In this document: piece by piece, positions 1-5,092 of the stretch | Numbering within the stretch: the stretch's first letter is position 1 | Layout of the letters: the number at the start of each line of letters is the position of its first letter | Origin: Candidatus Latescibacterota bacterium | GTDB lineage: Bacteria > Krumholzibacteriota > Krumholzibacteriia > WVZY01 > JAKEHA01 | Assembly (NCBI GenBank): GCA_022615275.1 | Contig: JAKEHA010000326.1 | Span: 1-5,092, forward strand | Length of the DNA: 5,092 bases | Direction: 5' to 3' | Notes under the pieces: model-generated | Told to the model about the DNA's origin: nothing | Database searches by the model: none | The model's input: the letters and a program-made list of their open reading frames with translations, nothing else | Program-made: the position numbers and the translations under genes

Positions 1-134
1 ATCCAGGCGAGAACCGATGGTTCCCGACGCGAACTTCCGCAGCGAGCCATGGATTCCAATCGGACGCGAGCGAGGACCTGAGAGCGGAGGGAAGCGATCG
101 GTGCGAGCCCAGCCGACCCGGGTCCGACCATGCG
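1..134. other. Region downstream of the protease gene, no supported gene
   Basis: This stretch follows the TAG stop of the protease. I see no U-tract terminator hairpin, RNA gene or recognisable coding region. A reading frame on the minus strand beginning ATG at 131-129, three bases after the stop, stays open to the window edge (43 codons), but its translation is Arg/Ser/Ala-rich with no recognisable motif, and open frames of this length are expected by chance at this GC content. Confidence 0.5.
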
Positions 135-3100
135 CTACTTCAGCAGCACCATCTTCTTGGTGAGTACCGCGCCGTTCGCGGCGAGCCTGTAGAAGTACAC
201 GCCCGAGCCGACGGGGTTGCGGGCGTCGTTGCGTCCGTCCCACTCCACGCGGTGACCTCCAGCGCGCACGCTTTGGTCGACCAGGGTGCGGACACGCGCG
301 CCCGTGACGTCGTAGACGATCAATGAGACGCGACCCGTGGAGGGCACGTCGAACGCGATCGTGGTGGTCGGATTGAAGGGGTTGGGGTAGTTCTGACCCA
401 GCGCAAAGCGCGCCGCGCGCGCGCCGCCCGACACCGGCGTGGGCGTGTCGTGACCGTGGCGGCCGTTGCGGTGGACGTTGGCGCGGAACATCGGCCACGG
501 TGCGGCATCGGGGTTAAACGGCGTCGAAAGATCCCACACGTAGACGGTCTTGTCGTAACCGACCGCGACGACTTCCACGTCGCCGTCGTAGTCGAGGTCC
601 GCGACGGCGGGGGTGCCGCGCACCGCATCCTTGAGGACCAGCGGGAATCCTTCGAGGGCCACGCCCAACGCGCTCCATCCGGTGATGAACTTGCCTTCGT
701 GGCCCAGGAGCACGTCGACCACTCCGTCGCCGTCCACGTCGGCCACCACGGGCGACGATTCCGTGTACGCCGTCGTCGAGTACACCACGGGCCAGCCCGG
801 CGCGTCGGTGCCGTTGAACTGGACCGCGTACATGCGTCCGTTGGACGACGGCACGAGTGCTTCGAGCTTTCCGTCGCCCGTCAAGTCGGCCAGCGCCGGG
901 CACGGATTGAAGAACAGGTTGGTCTGCAGCCAGCGCTGCCACATGACCGTGTTGTCGTGATGGAGCGCGTAGGTCTCGCCGGTGTTGCGCGTGGTCACCA
1001 CGATCTCGAGATCGCCGTCGTCGTCGATGTCTCCCACCACCACGCCGCCGCCCGGAAAATTGGGTAGCGTGCGAGGCCAGCCCGGCTCGTCGGCCGCGAC
1101 TTCGTTCAGCACGTAGAGCTTCATGTCCTGCGCCGCCACGATGACTTCGTCCTTGCCGTCCGCGTCGATGTCGGCCACGGCTGGAGGCTGGTACTGCCAT
1201 TGATTGGTATCCGGGAGGCGGCGAAACACGCCGTTGGTGGTCGGGTCGGCATCGCCGTCGATCACTTCGGTTCCGTTCGCGTGCCACGCGTACAAGTACC
1301 CCTCCTGGTCGATGGCGAGGATCTCGAAATCGGTGTCGCCGTCGATATCGCCGATGGCCACACTCGCGCGCACCAGATCGACGGTCGGCTGCGGCCAGCC
1401 CGGCAGCGGAGTTCCGGTGTGGTCGAACACGAATACCTGCTTGGACGTGTACGCGGCCGCGACGATCTCGAGCCCCGGGCTGCCGTTGAACTCGGCCAGA
1501 GCGGACGGCCCGATGAAGTCGTCGCCCAGGGTCGACAGAACGCCCCACGTCAGCGCCTGGCCGTCGCCGTCGTGGACTTCGTCGCCGTCGAACCTCCACG
1601 CGTACATGCGGTCGTTTCCGACTACCACGTCGATGCTCCCGTCGCCGTCGACGTCGCCGAGGGTGGGCGAGTTCGCGGACGGGTCGACGAGTTCGTTGGG
1701 CCACCCGACGAGCTGCGGCGGTGTGGTGGACGCCGACGCGACGGGCGAGTACGCACTCTCGTTGCCGGCATCATCGACCGTCGTAACGGCGTAGTAGTAA
1801 CGCGTGCTGGCCGTCAGCCCGGCGTCGGTGAACAACGTGTTCAACACCACGTCGGCGCTCACGCGCACGAACGGGCCGGCGAGCGCGGTGGCGCGATAGA
1901 CGTGGTAGCCGTGCGCGTCGGGTGACGTGCTCGCGTTCCAGGCGAGTCCCATCTTGTCGACGCCCAATCCCGGGTTGAAGGACTGAATGACCGGCGGCGC
2001 GGGACCGCGCAGCTCCAACAGATGCTGCAACTCGACGCCGCGGGCGTCGCTCACGACCAACTCGAGCGAATTCTCGATGGCGACATTGGCCTCGCTCAAG
2101 CGGAAGCCGACCGCGTTCTCCACGGCGACCAACGGGGGAGCGTCCGCGAAGGTGTCCAGGCTGTCGATCACGGTGGCCCCGCCGTCCTGCGAGCGCAGCA
2201 CGCCGGAGAGCCCGCGCGCGGAACCCGAGCCGAAATTCTTGATCGTCGCGAAGAGCCGGAACTCCTCGCCGGCCTCGAGCACGCCGTCGCCGTCTCCGAG
2301 CGGCGGCGCGTCGCTCGTGCGCAACCCGGTGACCTCGAGGGTGGGCGCGTGCACGACGCGCGCGAAGGCGTCCGTCCACGCGAATACGCCGTCGGTGATC
2401 GACACCTCGAACGACACCGGCGCGACGTCGGGGGCGGTGGGGGCGATCGATACCCGCCACGCGTCGGTGGCAACCGCGGAGCCGTTCGCAGCCACGGTGC
2501 CCACCTGCGCGATCGGATCGATCACGCTGACGTGGGGAGAGGACGACGCCAGCACCAAAGTCATCTCCGCGGTGGGGTCGGCGGTGAAATTCTGAAGCGT
2601 CGGGAAGAGATCGACGGTCTCGCCGGCGTCGAGCAAGCCGTCCCCGTTGCCGACAGTGCCGTCGACCGTATCGTCGTCGATCGATACCACTCCCACCTTC
2701 AGCACCGGCCCGAGCGCACCCGTGACCGGGATCGACGCGGTGGTGCGCGCCAGGTTGAATCCGGTCACGACCACGTCGATGACACCCGCGGTGGGCGCGG
2801 TGAAGAACAGCGTGACGACGCCGCCCGCGTCGGTCTCGCCCACGCGGTAGTCCTCGCCGTCCTTGCTCAAGCACACGAGGGCCCCGGCCGCGGGCTGCCC
2901 CTCGACGGTCACGACGACTTGGATCGCGCTGTCGCCGGCGGGGACGCTGTCGGGCAGGGCAACTTCGGGCGTGCGCGCGCGCGCGGTCCAGATCGGCTGC
3001 TCGGGGTCGCCGAGCAGGGTGTAAATGTAGTGCGTCCACAGATCGACGTTGTCGCCGAGCATCGCGAGCGGCGTGCGCGGTGAACGCGAGGCGGCGAGGG

Positions 3101-4856
3101 TTTCGCCCACCCGCACGATGTCGTCCTGGTACAGCTTGCGCGCGTACAAGTCGAGGTAGGCCGCGGACACCTGCGCGAACGCGCTGTTGACCGCGCCCAC
3201 GATCGAAACCGCACCGCCCACCGGGTTGCGCAGCATGTGCTCTCCCAGGCAGTCGTAGTCGAAGGCAGCCGCGGTGCAGTTGAGCATGTACAGATTGAAG
3301 AAGCGATCCGGGTGCAGCAGCGCGTCGGCGTCGGGAATGGCGACGTTGTCGTCGCCGCAGTGCATGTTGAAGCGGAACCCGTGGCCGACGTGGAACACCT
3401 GGTTGAAACCGGCCTCGAGCGAGTCGATGGCGAGCGCGCGCGACTCCTGCACGGAACCGGGATAGAGCCACGGCGTCTCGTACATGCGCACCGTGCGCCG
3501 ATCCGGGGAGTTCACGTACAAGGTGTAGGGAACGTCGGTCACGTCGCCGCCGTTGAGCAGGATTTCGCCCGACGACCACGGCGCCGGGAACAGGACCTCC
3601 GCCAGCATGAGCACTTTGTCGGTGAACTCCACGTCGGTCGGCGTTTCGTAACCGATGATCTTGCCGACCACCACGTCCGCGTCCTCCGCATCCGAGACCG
3701 GCAGGCGCCCGACGAACAACTCGGGATACAAGTCGGGTGCATCGGCCGGCTGCTCGCCGAAGCGGGTGTCGCCGTCCGCGTTGTAGCTTCCGTCCAGGCA
3801 GGCGAAGTAGATGTCGGCCGGGATGTCGGTGCCGCCGTAGTAGTATCCGCTGTACAGGAAGCGCGGCGGGACCTCCGGTGTATCGCCGGCCAAGAGCAGG
3901 TAGCGGATGCCCCAGTTCGCGTAGGCGTCCTGCAAGAAGAAGCGAATCGTCTCCGCGAGGTCCGAGCCGTTGCGAGAATTGGCTTCGATCCAGTCGACGG
4001 TGCGAACCACGGTCGCAACACCCTTGGCCGTCTTCCAGTCGGCGAGCACTTGGAACGAAGGGGCCAGCGCCGCGGTCGTGATGATGAGGTAGTCGACCGG
4101 GCTGCCGTCTTCGGACGGCAGGCTCGACGGGGCGAAGGCGCCGGCATGATCGGTCGCGCGGGGCGACGGGTACGAAGACATCGCGTCCGCGTTCTCGACG
4201 CGCGCGTTCACGCGCGACGCGATCTCGGAAGCCGCGCGCCGATTCGCGCGCACGATGCGCGTCGGGGCGTGTGCGTCGGGCGCGGCCGCGAGCTCGACGC
4301 GCACGTCGATGTCGGTGTGGAGCGTGACGCCGCCGCCGGCGACGCTCACCGGAAACACGGCGAAGCTCGCAATCGCATAGCCGTGCCACGTGCCCGTCCC
4401 CAGATAGCGAACCAGCTCGGACGGGTAGACGTCGCCGCCATTCTCGGGCGCGACCGGCGGCGACTCGGCTGGCGCCAGCATCGAGCGCGGGGCGTCCGGT
4501 TGCGGTGAGGGCGGCGGGACCAAGGCCGGGGTGACGCCGCGCGCGAGGGTCTCGCCCGCGCGGGCACTGGCGGTCACGCCGATGACGCGCTCGCCGCTCG
4601 GGATCAGGACTTCGACGATACGGAACGGGACGGCGGGCTTACCGGCGTCCTGCAGGGGGACGAGCAAGGCGGACGCGCTCGGATGCGCGGTGACGGTGGT
4701 CCCTTCGGGCGAAGGCGTGACGACGACGTCGGTCGCGGCGGTGCGAACGCGGACTTGGAGGATATTCCGCCCGGCGTGGCCGTCGATCAGAAGCGCTGCG
4801 AGGGTGACCCCCAGCGCCAACGTGAGCAGGGGAAGTTTGCGCATGGCGTCGAGCAC
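135..4856 (-). CDS. Secreted gingipain-like (peptidase C25) cysteine protease with FG-GAP propeller and C-terminal sorting domain
   Basis: Predicted surface or secreted endopeptidase of 1573 residues. Seen in the sequence: signal peptide (about 5-28); prodomain-like beta region (about 33-230) with a Pro-rich stretch (110-137); C25 catalytic domain (about 253-622) with catalytic His in 'HVGHG' (His492) and Cys in 'MLNCTAAAFD' (Cys527); Ig-like domain (about 628-712) in the position of the gingipain C-terminal Ig domain; two related beta domains (about 717-951); fibronectin type III-like domain (about 953-1046); eight FG-GAP/VCBS-type repeats (1063-1435) closing with 'PWPMFRANVHRNG'; and a FlgD-Ig/type IX-like tail (1484-1573). 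Family knowledge: gingipains use a His/Cys dyad with similar spacing, and the tail directs export and surface anchoring in type IX systems. The start is GTG at 4856 or ATG at 4844 (residue 5); the ATG is favoured because MRKLPLLTLAL is a cleaner signal peptide. Neither has a Shine-Dalgarno sequence. The gene ends in TAG with no frameshift. Cleavage specificity cannot be read from the sequence. Confidence 0.93.
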   Translation of the reverse strand: MLDAMRKLPLLTLALGVTLAALLIDGHAGRNILQVRVRTAATDVVVTPSPEGTTVTAHPSASALLVPLQDAGKPAVPFRIVEVLIPSGERVIGVTASARAGETLARGVTPALVPPPSPQPDAPRSMLAPAESPPVAPENGGDVYPSELVRYLGTGTWHGYAIASFAVFPVSVAGGGVTLHTDIDVRVELAAAPDAHAPTRIVRANRRAASEIASRVNARVENADAMSSYPSPRATDHAGAFAPSSLPSEDGSPVDYLIITTAALAPSFQVLADWKTAKGVATVVRTVDWIEANSRNGSDLAETIRFFLQDAYANWGIRYLLLAGDTPEVPPRFLYSGYYYGGTDIPADIYFACLDGSYNADGDTRFGEQPADAPDLYPELFVGRLPVSDAEDADVVVGKIIGYETPTDVEFTDKVLMLAEVLFPAPWSSGEILLNGGDVTDVPYTLYVNSPDRRTVRMYETPWLYPGSVQESRALAIDSLEAGFNQVFHVGHGFRFNMHCGDDNVAIPDADALLHPDRFFNLYMLNCTAAAFDYDCLGEHMLRNPVGGAVSIVGAVNSAFAQVSAAYLDLYARKLYQDDIVRVGETLAASRSPRTPLAMLGDNVDLWTHYIYTLLGDPEQPIWTARARTPEVALPDSVPAGDSAIQVVVTVEGQPAAGALVCLSKDGEDYRVGETDAGGVVTLFFTAPTAGVIDVVVTGFNLARTTASIPVTGALGPVLKVGVVSIDDDTVDGTVGNGDGLLDAGETVDLFPTLQNFTADPTAEMTLVLASSSPHVSVIDPIAQVGTVAANGSAVATDAWRVSIAPTAPDVAPVSFEVSITDGVFAWTDAFARVVHAPTLEVTGLRTSDAPPLGDGDGVLEAGEEFRLFATIKNFGSGSARGLSGVLRSQDGGATVIDSLDTFADAPPLVAVENAVGFRLSEANVAIENSLELVVSDARGVELQHLLELRGPAPPVIQSFNPGLGVDKMGLAWNASTSPDAHGYHVYRATALAGPFVRVSADVVLNTLFTDAGLTASTRYYYAVTTVDDAGNESAYSPVASASTTPPQLVGWPNELVDPSANSPTLGDVDGDGSIDVVVGNDRMYAWRFDGDEVHDGDGQALTWGVLSTLGDDFIGPSALAEFNGSPGLEIVAAAYTSKQVFVFDHTGTPLPGWPQPTVDLVRASVAIGDIDGDTDFEILAIDQEGYLYAWHANGTEVIDGDADPTTNGVFRRLPDTNQWQYQPPAVADIDADGKDEVIVAAQDMKLYVLNEVAADEPGWPRTLPNFPGGGVVVGDIDDDGDLEIVVTTRNTGETYALHHDNTVMWQRWLQTNLFFNPCPALADLTGDGKLEALVPSSNGRMYAVQFNGTDAPGWPVVYSTTAYTESSPVVADVDGDGVVDVLLGHEGKFITGWSALGVALEGFPLVLKDAVRGTPAVADLDYDGDVEVVAVGYDKTVYVWDLSTPFNPDAAPWPMFRANVHRNGRHGHDTPTPVSGGARAARFALGQNYPNPFNPTTTIAFDVPSTGRVSLIVYDVTGARVRTLVDQSVRAGGHRVEWDGRNDARNPVGSGVYFYRLAANGAVLTKKMVLLK
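138..407 (-). other. C-terminal FlgD-Ig / type IX-like sorting domain
   Basis: Residues 1484-1573. The domain shows 'FALGQNYPNPFNPTTTI', then 'VSLIVYDVTGARVRTL', 'GGHRVEWDGRNDARNPVGSGVYFYRL' and the terminal 'LTKKMVLLK'. This order matches the FlgD-Ig-like fold and the type A sorting tails of type IX secretion substrates. In that pathway the tail is recognised at the outer membrane and often removed as the protein is attached to the surface. Whether this organism encodes a complete type IX machine cannot be judged here; many high-GC candidate phyla carry this tail. Confidence 0.87.
552..1670 (-). repeat. Eight FG-GAP/VCBS-type repeats forming a predicted beta-propeller
   Basis: Repeat cores start near residues 1063, 1117, 1164, 1224, 1270, 1319, 1368 and 1415, about 46-59 residues apart. 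Seven carry an Asp-rich loop followed by a hydrophobic strand, for example 'GDVDGDGSIDVVVG', 'GDIDGDTDFEILAI', 'ADIDADGKDEVIVA', 'GDIDDDGDLEIVVT', 'ADLTGDGKLEALVP', 'ADVDGDGVVDVLLG' and 'ADLDYDGDVEVVAV'. The second core ('LAEFNGSPGLEIVAA') has lost the Asp ladder. 'GWP' or 'GFP' recurs between blades. Such loops bind calcium in integrin alpha-type propellers. The likely role is ligand, matrix or glycan binding at the cell surface, which is inferred. Confidence 0.88.
2004..2708 (-). repeat. Two tandem beta domains with 'GDGxLxAGE' loops
   Basis: Residues about 717-835 and 836-951 appear to be two diverged copies of one domain. Each opens with a strand and then an acidic Gly-rich loop: 'GNGDGLLDAGETVDLFPTLQNF' motif at 736-757 and 'GDGDGVLEAGEEFRLFATIKNF' motif at 854-875. 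Both loops precede a strand ending in N-F, as in CARDB/DUF11-like extracellular beta-sandwiches where the loop introduces a discussion of paired strands. The Asp/Asn/Glu spacing suggests calcium binding, which is inferred. They probably act as spacer modules between the protease and the propeller. Confidence 0.7.
2991..4100 (-). other. Peptidase C25 (gingipain-type) catalytic domain
   Basis: Covers residues about 253-622. It opens with 'PVDYLIITTAAL', the first strand of the caspase/gingipain-like fold, followed by a helix containing 'LADWKTAKGV' and a second strand. 'IRYLLLAGDTPEVPPR' (317-332) and 'ELFVGRLPVSDAEDAD' (379-394) match the family's conserved 'llLvGD' and 'VGRlpv' blocks. The predicted dyad is His492 (codon at 3381-3383) in a GHG motif and Cys527 (codon at 3276-3278), 35 residues apart, close to the spacing in Arg-gingipains. 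The domain ends with 'YTLLGDPEQPIW', the usual family close. All key residues are present, so the enzyme is predicted to be active. Cys500 and Cys536 flank the dyad. Confidence 0.92.
4773..4844 (-). other. Signal peptide of the C25 protease
   Basis: Starting at the internal ATG (residue 5), the protein has a short basic n-region (Arg6, Lys7), a hydrophobic core (LPLLTLALGVTLAALL, residues 8-23) and a polar end IDGHA. A signal peptidase I site is plausible after Ala28 (G-H-A before Gly29). There is no lipobox cysteine, so a lipoprotein is unlikely. This implies Sec export to the periplasm, consistent with the C-terminal sorting domain acting in a later outer-membrane step. The exact cleavage site is inferred. 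Confidence 0.8.
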
Positions 4857-4870
4857 GAGATGTGCGGGTA

Positions 4871-4900
4871 ACTATAAGGGATTTCAGAAACTTGTGTCAA
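4871..4900 (-). promoter_or_regulatory. Near-consensus sigma70-type promoter for the C25 protease gene
   Basis: On the minus strand TTGACA (4900-4895) matches the -35 consensus exactly and TATAGT (4876-4871) matches five of six -10 bases, with an 18-base spacer. The block is markedly more AT-rich than its surroundings. Transcription should begin around 4865-4862, leaving a leader of about 6-9 bases before the GTG at 4856, or about 18-21 bases before the ATG at 4844. No GGAG-type ribosome binding site lies in this leader. The promoter indicates that the protease can be transcribed separately from the upstream gene. Confidence 0.75.
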
Positions 4901-4914
4901 CGGGAGAGAGGCCG

Positions 4915-4945
4915 GGGCCGGCGGCGTCGGGGCTGCCGCCGGCCC
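4915..4945 (-). terminator. GC-rich hairpin, candidate terminator of the upstream gene
   Basis: A perfect 11-bp inverted repeat (GGGCCGGCGGC at 4915-4925 and its complement at 4935-4945) encloses a 9-base loop. It lies just downstream of the stop of the redoxin-like gene and 14 bases before the -35 box of the protease promoter. There is no U-tract on either strand, so it is not a classical intrinsic terminator; it could be a non-canonical terminator, an mRNA 3'-end stabiliser or an insulator between the two genes. Confidence 0.5.
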
Positions 4946-4946
4946 A

Positions 4947-4960
4947 TCCCCAATAGGGGA
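4947..4960 (-). other. Small hairpin after the redoxin-like gene
   Basis: TCCCC (4947-4951) and GGGGA (4956-4960) form a 5-bp stem with a 4-base loop, starting 2 bases beyond the TAG stop at 4963-4965. It sits directly beside the larger 11-bp hairpin, so the two probably form one compact 3'-end structure. The stem is short and could be coincidental. Confidence 0.3.
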
Positions 4961-4962
4961 AA

Positions 4963-5092
4963 CTAGTTCGCGTATTTCACGGTGCAGCCGTAGGAGGCGG
5001 TCGACTTGACGTCGATGGGCTTGCCCGCCATGGCGGTGGTCAAAGACGCGGTGACGTAGTTGTTCGCCCCGGGAATGTCGTCCGGGCTGGTC
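4963..5092 (-). CDS. Thioredoxin/AhpC-TSA-type redoxin family protein, C-terminal fragment
   Basis: Only the last 42 residues are in the window; the gene enters from the right edge and stops at TAG. The visible part reads 'TSPDDIPGANNYVTASL', 'TTAMAGKPIDVKSTASYG' and ends 'CTVKYAN'. This follows the tail of thioredoxin-family redoxin proteins: an acidic, Pro-Gly-rich loop, a helix resembling 'dLraALdAlLaGkpv', and a closing 'GCtIKwk'-like strand with a conserved Gly-Cys pair. The active-site region is outside the window, so catalytic function (thiol oxidoreductase, or peroxiredoxin-like) is inferred from the tail alone. It is co-directional with the protease and separated from it by 106 bases. 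Confidence 0.68.
   Translation of the reverse strand, partial: TSPDDIPGANNYVTASLTTAMAGKPIDVKSTASYGCTVKYAN

Noticed and set aside
115..124. 10-bp palindrome GACCCGGGTC downstream of the protease stop, as a terminator or operator
   Set aside because: A perfect palindrome without a loop cannot form a good hairpin, no U-tract follows, and a single short GC palindrome is likely by chance.
1..131. Possible downstream gene starting ATG three bases after the protease stop and open to the edge
   Set aside because: Forty-three codons without recognisable motif, no ribosome binding site that can be separated from the preceding gene, and weak third-position GC preference; unsupported with the window ending here.
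552..1670. Recurring 'gtcgccgtcg'-like motifs on the plus strand that could be taken for a DNA repeat array
   Set aside because: They are the reverse complement of codons for the Asp-Gly-rich propeller loops; the repetition is at the protein level, with diverged sequence between copies.
2022..3083. Long open frame on the plus strand (353 codons) opposite the protease gene
   Set aside because: It is antisense to a well-supported gene, has Arg/Gly/Val-rich low-complexity translation and no recognisable motif. Such shadows are expected opposite GC-rich coding sequence.
1771..4389. 872-codon open frame on the minus strand in another phase of the protease gene
   Set aside because: The translation is dominated by Arg runs, typical of a shifted frame in GC-rich DNA, while the main frame contains recognisable domains throughout.
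3237..4508. Long open frame on the plus strand (423 codons) opposite the catalytic domain
   Set aside because: Same reason: it mirrors the codon bias of the real gene, and its Arg/Val/His-rich translation shows no domain.

Overview
The window is GC-rich and almost entirely one gene. It looks like a bacterial chromosome from the broad FCB-like group or a high-GC candidate phylum with FlgD-Ig/type IX-style surface proteins (Eisenbacteria- or Krumholzibacteria-like lineages are my best guess). The basis is the C-terminal 'QNYPNPFNPTTTI ... GVYFYRL ... KKMVLLK' signature combined with high GC. The lineage is an inference; no rRNA or marker gene is present.

Layout, read along the minus strand. 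(1) Positions 5092-4963 hold the last 42 codons of a gene that looks like a thioredoxin/AhpC-TSA-type redoxin protein. (2) Positions 4962-4857 are a 106-base intergenic spacer. It carries two hairpins, one with a perfect 11-bp GC stem, followed by a near-consensus sigma70-type promoter (TTGACA, 18-base spacer, TATAGT). (3) Positions 4856-135 encode a 1573-residue secreted, multidomain cysteine protease of the gingipain family (peptidase family C25). (4) Positions 134-1 lie downstream and contain no gene I can support.

The large protein reads, in order: signal peptide, prodomain-like N-terminal region with a Pro-rich linker, C25 catalytic domain with a His492/Cys527 dyad, Ig-like domain, two tandem 'GDGxLxAGE' beta domains, a fibronectin type III-like domain, an eight-repeat FG-GAP/VCBS-type beta-propeller, and a C-terminal FlgD-Ig/type IX-like sorting domain. 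The likely job is a cell-surface or secreted endopeptidase with a long adhesive, probably calcium-binding stalk. The upstream redoxin gene runs in the same direction, but the hairpins and the separate promoter suggest the protease is its own transcription unit.

I found no mobile element, CRISPR array, RNA gene or clearly new multi-gene system. The most notable points are the protease architecture, the strong promoter paired with a very short leader lacking a Shine-Dalgarno sequence, and a 104-residue internal periodicity in the propeller.
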